Shown here in pieces: positions 57,039 through 64,000 of a DNA stretch of 64,000 nucleotides (within the stretch, counting starts at the first letter, position 1; every line of letters starts with the position of its first letter). The notes beneath the pieces are model-generated. The model was not told the origin of the DNA. It saw nothing but the letters and a program-made list of their open reading frames with translations, and made no database searches. The DNA lies in NCBI GenBank assembly GCA_015680685.1, contig MNCI01035623.1:5532-69531 (forward strand), given 5' to 3'. The stretch comes from Gnetum montanum (lineage: Eukaryota; Streptophyta; Gnetopsida; Gnetales; Gnetaceae). A program made the translations under genes and the position numbers.

Positions 57039-60000
57039 TCATACATCATCTCCCTCTACAACATCTTCCTTTGCATCATTATTCTTGCCCTCAAAGGACC
57101 CTGCTTCTTCATCTAGATTCTGTATCATAGAAAATGAAGTAGTTAGTTAGAATCACAATAAAAGCTAGAATGAAATAAATTGTTACACTGTAAGAAAGTA
57201 ACTAACTTGAGACAACCCCGATTTTATCTTAGAGGGTATGTGATCTAAGCCAATCCCGAGGCATTGCTAGACCTCCTCTTTAGTGATGTTCACCCAGTGC
57301 CTATCTCCTAAATCAGTGTCTGCTACAACTTTCTCCTTTTCAATAGCCATCCACCTTAGTGGCCCTGGAGAAAAGGAGGTAGTGGTAGTCCCACCCATGG
57401 GGAAACTCAATTCTAGTTCAAGGGATTCACTGATCATCACTTGTTGCATAAACTTTTCATAAGCCCTAGAAGTGCCAATGACATCTAGGAATACTTCATG
57501 AGTATACAACTTAACCAAAGCATCCCAGCACTATTTACGGTAGGTGACACATTCTAGTTTATACATATGATTATAGTTTTTCTAGGACTACCCCCACTCG
57601 TAAAATCTTGAGATATAATCTTTTCAATCCTAGTTCTTCTAGGCCAACAAGTCCATTTTCATACGTTGCTCAATACTCTCATGTGTGGCCTCATTGTTGT
57701 GCCACACGGCCATCCAATATCTTATATTATCAATGACAATTGTGCACCAACTGCAATCGTTGGTATCCTGGACCAGAAGGAACTCATTCCTGGAGTAGAG
57801 TTCTTCCACCTTGGCTATTAGACTTTCCTTCTCCTTCTCAAGCCTATGGACCCATTTTCACAGGTCTTCATTTGTATGCCTACACTCCCACAAGGAGCGT
57901 AGTGAGTACAGTGCACATTTGCTAGTGTCATCGTATATGTGATGAGGTACTTCGATCACTTCTTGTGCGAATGCAGGCACAACGTTGACCTTAACTAGTT
58001 GCTTAGGGTCCCACTTGAGGCAAGAGGTTGTCAAACACACATGAAAAGGCATTAATCCAAGCAGCGTAGCAAAGTTTGGCAAGCAGTGTAACAAAGTTTA
58101 GCAAGTTAGCATAGCAAATTTTAGCAACTTAAAAGGCCTAGCGTAGCTACTTCACTTACCCACTTTTGGATCGATGTGCTTTAGATGGTCGATCATGTTG
58201 TTGACCATCCCCTACAAGAGAGCAAACTTATTAGGGGTCTCAGCCCATAGTAGCAGGTAGATCAAAGAAGGTCCTGCAGTGTCAATGATGGTGTTTTCTA
58301 CATAACAAAACATGTTAGTCATGACTGGGGACTACAATAAAATTGATGAGCAATGAAAATTACAATGTTAAGCTCCTACCTAGCAAATCCTTAGGGGTGA
58401 TAACAGGGGGAGGGGGTTACCCATTGACAAACTGTCAAACATGCGTTCAAACCCACAAGCATCAAGTTGTAGCTCCCCTCCTTCTAGCTAAATTAACATC
58501 ATGGTAGCACCCTCCATGTTCATCTACTTCTTTGGTGCTGAACTACATTCATCAAAGGGATCATCGATGGGGGCCTCTTCCTGGTTGATAAGGGCCTCTT
58601 CTTTATTCGCTGGGGCCATTCTTCCTAGGGTACCCACCTCTTCCTCATTAGTAGGAGTGTCCTTCTCATCAGCAGGAGTGTCCTCCTCATCAACAAGAAT
58701 GTCCTCCTTGTCCATAGAAGCATTCTCCTCTTCAGTAGGAGTCCTTCCCTTTGTGGCAGGAACCCCTTCTTTCTTGACTAGGGCCCTTTCTTCTATGGCT
58801 AGGGCCCTCACATCTTTATTACTTGCCCCCATTTTGGGGGTTGTCACCTCTTCTCCTTCTTCCTCTTCCTCTTCCTCCTTTACTAATAAAGTGTAGTTAC
58901 ATTGGGCAAAAACATACTAATTTAAAATAGATGCTACATTGTGCTACACTGCCTAGTGTAGCACAACATAGTAGGGATTCACCAAATAAACATGATATTA
59001 AATAAAATAGAAAAAGCATTTACCAATGGGAGGTTGTATTCTACAGAGCTTGAACTGTAGTTTCTACCCCCCTTCTTTGTCCATACAGGGAGGCTCCTCA
59101 ACCAGACGAGATCTTTTTCATTGCAACTTTGTGGATACTATCTCTATGATGAGACGTTTCCCCTATGATACGCTACCTGTAGTAGTAGGGGGTGCCTCTA
59201 CTACACTGTCCTGGTCACGAAAGTTGTGCACCACCCGATCCTTGGTCGTCATTGAAAATGACTTCCTAATAGCTTCCAGGGGATCCTAGGCTTGGGTGGT
59301 ACGAAAGACTTGGCAAATCCATCATTTGGAAATCTTGTCATAATTTTGCATCACCCAGAGTCCATTCTCACAGACTACCAAGAATTCTTTGAAGCACCAT
59401 AAGTAGGCTACAAGAAAGGCATGATGCACATTGAAACAAGATTTAGGCTTCTTATGAAGCTTGACCATTTCAGCCTATAGACCTTTGCAAAGATGTTTGG
59501 CCAAATTGTAATGGGCCCCATCTTCCATGACCTCTCTCATTACCCAAGCTTTCTCAATCCCAATGATTTTTCCTTGGGAGAGTATTTTGGGGAAAGCACG
59601 GGCACGAAAGATGGGGTAAACTGTTTTGGCCACTCTCAGCATAGTTGCTTTAATGGGGATCCCCTTTCACCCTTTCACTACCCCTAGCTACTTCTCAATG
59701 TCCCCCTAATGGTTTGCCTCCTTTTTGGTCTTTGCTCCAATGGGGAGACCATCAGAAGGGGCACTGAAGAGATCTACGAAAAGCTGGTTGTTAATCTCAA
59801 GCATCACTAACACACCATGGACACATGTGCGAAAGAGGTTTTCTCTCTTAGAAAAGGAGTCGGCTAGGGCAAGCAACTCAGTAGCAGGGATGCTTGGGTT
59901 CATAGCCATGAATAATTCCATGAGCCCAGCATTCCAAAGTTTGTTGGTGAGTGATTCTGGGGCCCCATTGCAAAGCCAGCATTGGGTCTCGTCTACCTCC

Positions 60001-61953
60001 CCATACTTGAAGTAAATGTTAGCCTCGTTATGCCTAGAGGTGATCACCATCACCTACTGGGATTTCTTCGTCGTTGTAGTAGTTTACAATAAAATAATTA
60101 AAAGTAAAAAAGCAAAACAAAACAAAAAAAATAGAAAAATAAGAACAACACTCAAACATGCAAACATGAACTCACAGTCTAGCGTACTAGGTTTGAATGG
60201 CAACGGGAACGGTGGAAGATCCACCGACACGTCTTCAATGGTGATCGGTCTAAGGGATGCCCAATCCCCACCCAACCAATTGAACTCCTTACACCTACTT
60301 TAAAACTAGGAGTACTGGGTTGGATAGGTTTTGTATTCACCCTTGCATTGGCCTATCATGGTGGAGCACATATTCTTAGCGGAGGAAAACTCCCGCAGTG
60401 CCATCTGTGCCAAGGCTAAGACATCAGTATCACCATGAAGCCCACTTTTTTTGATGTAAAACCTAGTAAAAATAAGAGCACATACACTATTAACCTAGCG
60501 TAGCATGCATCACATAACGTAGAGGAATACATTTACAGAACACACTTGCCGACACATAAACGATTCCTAGTGGGTTCTGAAAGCAAGTTCCCATGTGACA
60601 AGCAATGAACAACGTGTTGTACAGGTGGTAGTAATTATATTTTGGCATTTCCCATATCCAAGTCAGATGCCTCAAGCTTTTTGGACAGTGACTAGATCCT
60701 CCTGCAGGCTCGTCCTTGATTGATCCATCGGTCAAAAATTTCAGAAAAGCCCGGTTTGCCCCAGGAAACAAGGTTTCTGTAATTGTGGCTGCTACCTTTG
60801 CTGATAAGTATGACCAAACAATCACACTAAAGTGCTAGAGGAGAAATTGTAGGAAGTCCTGCATGCCTTCTCGAAACTAGACCACCTGCTACTCCACACA
60901 CACACGGGGTGGAGGAACGTTGGCCACCGGTTCGCTTAGGCAGCACAAAACTCGTACAATTTCTAAGACATTCAAGATGGGTCTTAACATCACCCTACAC
61001 AGCAAAATGGCAAACATTAACATTATGTTTGAGTGGAATTTGCATGTAGCTTAGCAAGATTAGCCGTTTGCAAATAGCATAGCATAACTTTTTCCTTGCA
61101 TGTAGTGTAGCAAAACCATAAGGGTGATGGCGGAGGAACGTTGGCCACCTGTTCGCTTAGGCAGCACAAAACCCCTACAATTTCTAAGACAATTAAGATG
61201 GGTCTTAACATCACCCTGCACAGAAAAATGGCAAACATTAACATTATGTTTGAGTGGAATTTGCATGTAGCTTAGCAAGATTAGCCATTTTCAAATAGCA
61301 TAGCATAACCTTTTCCTTGCATGTAGTGTAGCAAAACCACAAGGGTGATAGTGTAGCAATGCGATACCACCGATGCATTGACCAAAAGGTCTCATAACAC
61401 ACCAGCCTAGTGTAGCAACAAAAATATTTTTTAAATACAAATTTTAAAAAAGAAAAAATTTAATACACTATAGTCGTGTCAAGAAATCCTGACGTACAAA
61501 ATGATTCGCGCTACACTATTTTAGATACATGTTACACTATCAAATCTTGCATGTGGCCAAACCCTCCTGAGGGTCATACACTGCGCTATTTGCATGCTAA
61601 GTTTCCAGAATCACCTAAACCTCTGTGGTGAGGTAGTCATAGCGATGGTGGTCTAGGAAATACTACATGCAACCTTAGTGTAGCGTTCGTACACCCGTTG
61701 TGGCCGAATCAGCAACAACGGCGGTGTAACGACCAAAACAACAACCAAAATGGTGATAGAAGATGTGATTTTGTTTTTTAAAAAAATAAGGAAAGCAAAG
61801 ACAACAATAGCAAAAAGAAAAAAAAAGGTAGCATTGTAGCTTACCGGGCTAACAAAGTCTCCTCATGTGCGCCTATGACAGACGTCATAGGATGTCTTTC
61901 ACCTCGTCCACCTTGGCGAGTGCTAGGTGTTTGCGTTCTCTTTTAGGTGCCAT
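57039..61953 (-). pseudogene. Antisense eight-exon gene of E3
   Basis: Minus strand. Exon 1 61953-61845 (MAPKRERKHLALAKVDEVK); exon 2 ends about 60546, start unresolved because of a duplication; exon 3 60462-60176; exon 4 60056-59024; exon 5 58882-58380; exon 6 58297-58160; exon 7 about 58027-57207; exon 8 57119-57039 (stop TGA). Introns 2-7 are 83, 119, 141, 82, 132 and 87 nt. Blocks shared with E2: LRHLTWIWEMPKYNYYHLYN (exon 2), EFSSAKN and IGQCKGEYKTYP (3), AGLMELF and YPIFRARAFPKIL (4), poly-Glu (5), WAETPNKF (6), LKWDP and YDDTSKCALYSLRSLWE (7), and an acidic tail (8). The phase at 4/5 (ATT G|TA) and 7/8 (phase 0) is the same. Stops are present throughout. Product unknown; probably soluble, with a coiled coil. 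Confidence 0.77.
60911..61351. repeat. 221-bp direct tandem duplication in E3
   Basis: 60911-61131 and 61132-61351 are near-identical, both starting GGAGGAACGTTGGCCACC. They differ at only a few sites, far fewer than LTR pairs in the window, so this is a late event. It lies in the exon 2 / intron 1 part of the antisense gene. Confidence 0.9.
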
Positions 61954-62085
61954 CGTCTTGTTTGTAGATTCTTTCTTAGTTGCTATGCTGAATAGTTTTT
62001 CTCTTTGTCAATACAACCACTCTATGCTCTAGGTGTGAGTTTTGCACTTACAATGAAAATGACAAGTTTACCAAGGGTAAACCCT

Positions 62086-62093
62086 TATTTATA
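62086..62093 (-). promoter_or_regulatory. TATA box of the antisense gene in E3
   Basis: Minus strand TATAAATA followed by AGGGTTTACCC. Matches E2 at 29040-29058. It is 133 bp upstream of the exon 1 ATG (61953). Confidence 0.65.
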
Positions 62094-62219
62094 GCTAATG
62101 TAGCAAAAAGAAACTTGCCATTTCACACCTCGATTAATGTGGGATGCTCCATATAGTGTAGCACTCCTGCCATAGCGTAGTAGCACTGTTTGCATCGTGG
62201 TAGGTGGGCCCAACTAAAA

Positions 62220-62560
62220 ATTTCATCCCACTAACTCGTTAGTAGTTCGGAAAGACCTTAAACTAATAGCAACTTACCTTTGCAAGAATAACCTATTAGC
62301 GGTCCACAAAGACCTTAAACTAGCAATTTTGAGTCATAGTTTTGATCACGTTAGCAGTCTGCAAAGACCCTAAACTAATACTTTTAACTTACAGACATAA
62401 CTTGTTAGCGAACTGCAAAGACCTTAATCTAATACTTTTAACTTATAAACCTAACCTGTTAGTAGTCCGAAAAGACCTTAAACTAGTAGTTAAGGCTTAC
62501 AGTTCAACCAAGTTAGTGGTCCCCTGCAACCTTAAACTGGCAACTTACGAATTTCACATA
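62220..62560 (+). repeat. Junction repeats upstream of pol in E3
   Basis: Six units like TTAGCRGTCCGCAAAGACC followed by TTAAACTAG, at about 62238, 62294, 62352, 62406, 62460 and 62512, spaced 52-58 bp. Same motif and place as in E2 (28380-28870). The 78-codon frame at 62342 translates the repeat. Confidence 0.87.
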
Positions 62561-62694
62561 ATAGTTGACAATTATTAAAATCATTTTGTATTTCATTGTT
62601 TCTTTGCAAGTTTTTACTATGCATCATTGCTACAAATAGGTATCAATTGACTTCACATTTATGTTATTATGGTAAGTTTAGCAAGAATGGACAT

Positions 62695-64000
62695 GCATCA
62701 TGATCTATCTTCACTTCTAGCCTTAACAGGTCCACATGGTGAGCTTATGAGATAACTAAACCCAAAGTTAATAAATTGGGAATCATCTACTAATAGCATT
62801 ATCAAGTCCTTAGAAACATCCCTAGACTAGCTCAAACATTTGGTCCAAGCCTTAGATTTAGAGGTTGGGGATGTGACCGAGGACCCTCTCATTGAAACGC
62901 CTATGACTACATCTAGGGAAAAAATAAAAATGTTAAAACTTAGCTCCCTCCTAGATCTGCAAGCACACAAAGATGTATCCAAGATCCTGCAAGATAACAT
63001 CGAAGTATTCGCATGGCCTTATAATGACATGTTGGGCTTAGATCCAAAGCTTATATAGCATAACATTGTCTTAGACCCACGTTTGAAGGTAGTTAAACAA
63101 AAGACTCACAAGACTAAACTAGAGATTGCACTGGTCATACGCGATGAAATCATTAAGTTATATTAAGCTGGTTTCATCTGGGTAGTTGATTACTTAGAAT
63201 GGATGTCGAAAATCATTGTAGTTTCAAAGAAAATGAGAGGAATACAAATCTATATCAAAGCAACAATCAAAGATGACTTCCCACTACCAAGTATTGATCA
63301 ACTCATTAACACTACGGTTGGTCATGCTCTACTATCTTTCATGGATGGTTTCTCTAGCTATAATCAAATTTGTATCAACCCAAAGCATCAGTTAGCAAAC
63401 ACTTTCATGACCCCATGGGGTACCTTCTGTTACACCATGATGCCCTTTGGACTCAAAAACACTAGAGCAACCTACCAAAGAGCCATGACATACATCTTTA
63501 GTGATTATATGCTAGAAACACTGAATGACTATGTGGATGACATAGTGGTCAAATCCAAAGAGACTGCTAACCATCCCAATGATCTAGGTGTAGTCCTCAA
63601 GTGTTGCCAAAAGCATGACTTACACCTCAATCCAAAAAGGTATGTCTTTGGCGTAAGAACCAGACACATGTTAGGGTTTGTAGTATTAGAGGCTGGAATA
63701 TGAGTGGACCCTGACAAAGTTAAGGCCATTGTTAATCTAGCACCTCCTACAAACCTTAAAGAATTATGCGGTTTGCAAGGTAGGATATAGTTCATTAGAA
63801 GGTTTATAGCAAAGTTGATTGACAAGTTACACCCCATGAAACACTTACTAAAGAAAGGGGTTAACTTCGAATGGACAACACAATGCCAACAAGCCTTCAA
63901 TGATCTAAATAAAGAGCTTTTACACCTCCAAACTATTTACCCACTGCAAAGGGATAAGCCTTTCTACATCTACCTTGCCACCTTAGACATGTCTATCATG
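62695..64000 (+). pseudogene. pol: pol polyprotein of E3, 5' part (RT and start of RNase H)
   Basis: Starts MHHDLSSLLALTGPHGEL at 62695. RT: FIWVVDYLEWMSKIIVV, FMDGFSSYNQICI, FCYTMMPFGLKN, catalytic NDYVDDIVV at about 63526-63552, and LGFVVLEAGI. A short deletion removes the CIDFRDLN block near 63255. RNase H begins at about 63860 (FEWTTQCQQAF) and leaves the window. Stops at 63057, 63164, 63702 and 63789. The minus-strand 123-codon frame at 63529-63900 is a shadow. Confidence 0.88.

Larger units (their letters stand above)
51019..64000 (+). mobile_element. E3: Tat-lineage element with antisense gene, right end outside window
   Basis: Plus-strand element: 5' LTR 51019-52522, PBS 52528-52545, gag-PRO 52763-56548, antisense gene on the minus strand (61953-57039), junction repeats, and pol from 62695 to beyond 64000. 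Same layout as E1 and E2, closest to E2 in LTR and introns. The remaining pol and the 3' LTR lie to the right of the window. Confidence 0.88.

Noticed and set aside
58501-58896. Ser-rich 131-codon plus-strand frame resembling a secreted protein
   Set aside because: Opposite strand of the Glu-rich exon 5 of the antisense gene; GAG and GAA read in reverse give Ser, Leu and Phe.
1-64000. Host plant gene, tRNA or rRNA
   Set aside because: Nearly all of the window is assigned to retroelements, and the unassigned parts show no host protein frame or tRNA-like cloverleaf that I could recognise by eye.

Overview
This is non-coding, transposon-filled DNA of a large-genome land plant. I see no host gene, rRNA, tRNA or bacterial-type feature. 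The reasons are plant LTR retrotransposons with TG...CA ends, PBS and PPT; Tat-lineage polyproteins with two RNase H domains; Athila-like polyproteins; GT-AG introns of 63-515 nt; and heavy C-to-T decay. A gymnosperm or other very large genome would fit, but the species cannot be read from the sequence.

Almost every base belongs to six nested or abutting LTR retrotransposons. I name them E0, E1, E2, E3 (Tat lineage of Ty3/gypsy) and A4, A5 (Athila-like Ty3/gypsy). A5 (minus strand) is the oldest layer and survives as 1445-3440 and 49588-51018. A4 (minus, LTRs 3441-4386 and 48683-49587) is inserted in A5. E2 (minus, 6953-40226, target duplication CTTTT at 6948-6952 and 40227-40231) is inserted in A4. 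E1 (plus, about 8094-24284) is inserted in E2. E0 (plus, 3' end at 1-1444) and E3 (plus, 51019 to beyond 64000) interrupt A5 on either side. The order of insertion is therefore A5, A4, E2, E1, with E0 and E3 each later than A5.

The three long Tat elements share one layout: LTR, PBS, leader with tandem repeats, gag-PRO in one frame, a 3.3-6.1 kb block, then a separate pol frame (RT, retroviral RNase H, archaeal-type RNase H, integrase), a repeat-rich 3' region, PPT and LTR. The block between PRO and RT carries a gene on the opposite strand. By comparing the copies I resolve eight exons with conserved splice sites, and a conserved TATA-type promoter in the two copies that keep the 5' end. I do not recognise the product. 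Ogre-type Tat elements are known to have an intron at this PRO/RT junction; an intron-containing antisense gene there is the most unusual thing in the window. All copies here carry stop codons and are pseudogenes, but their shared structure shows that an ancestral active family had this gene.

The Athila-like elements have gag, PRO, RT-RNase H and integrase, then a long 3' region with an LTR-like non-coding segment followed by a third ORF in the sense direction. The rest of the window is repeat arrays inside these elements: 37 bp x 19 in E1, 80 bp x 3 in E0, about 120 bp x 4 in the E2 leader, and a motif ending TTAAACTAGC that marks gene junctions in the three long Tat copies.
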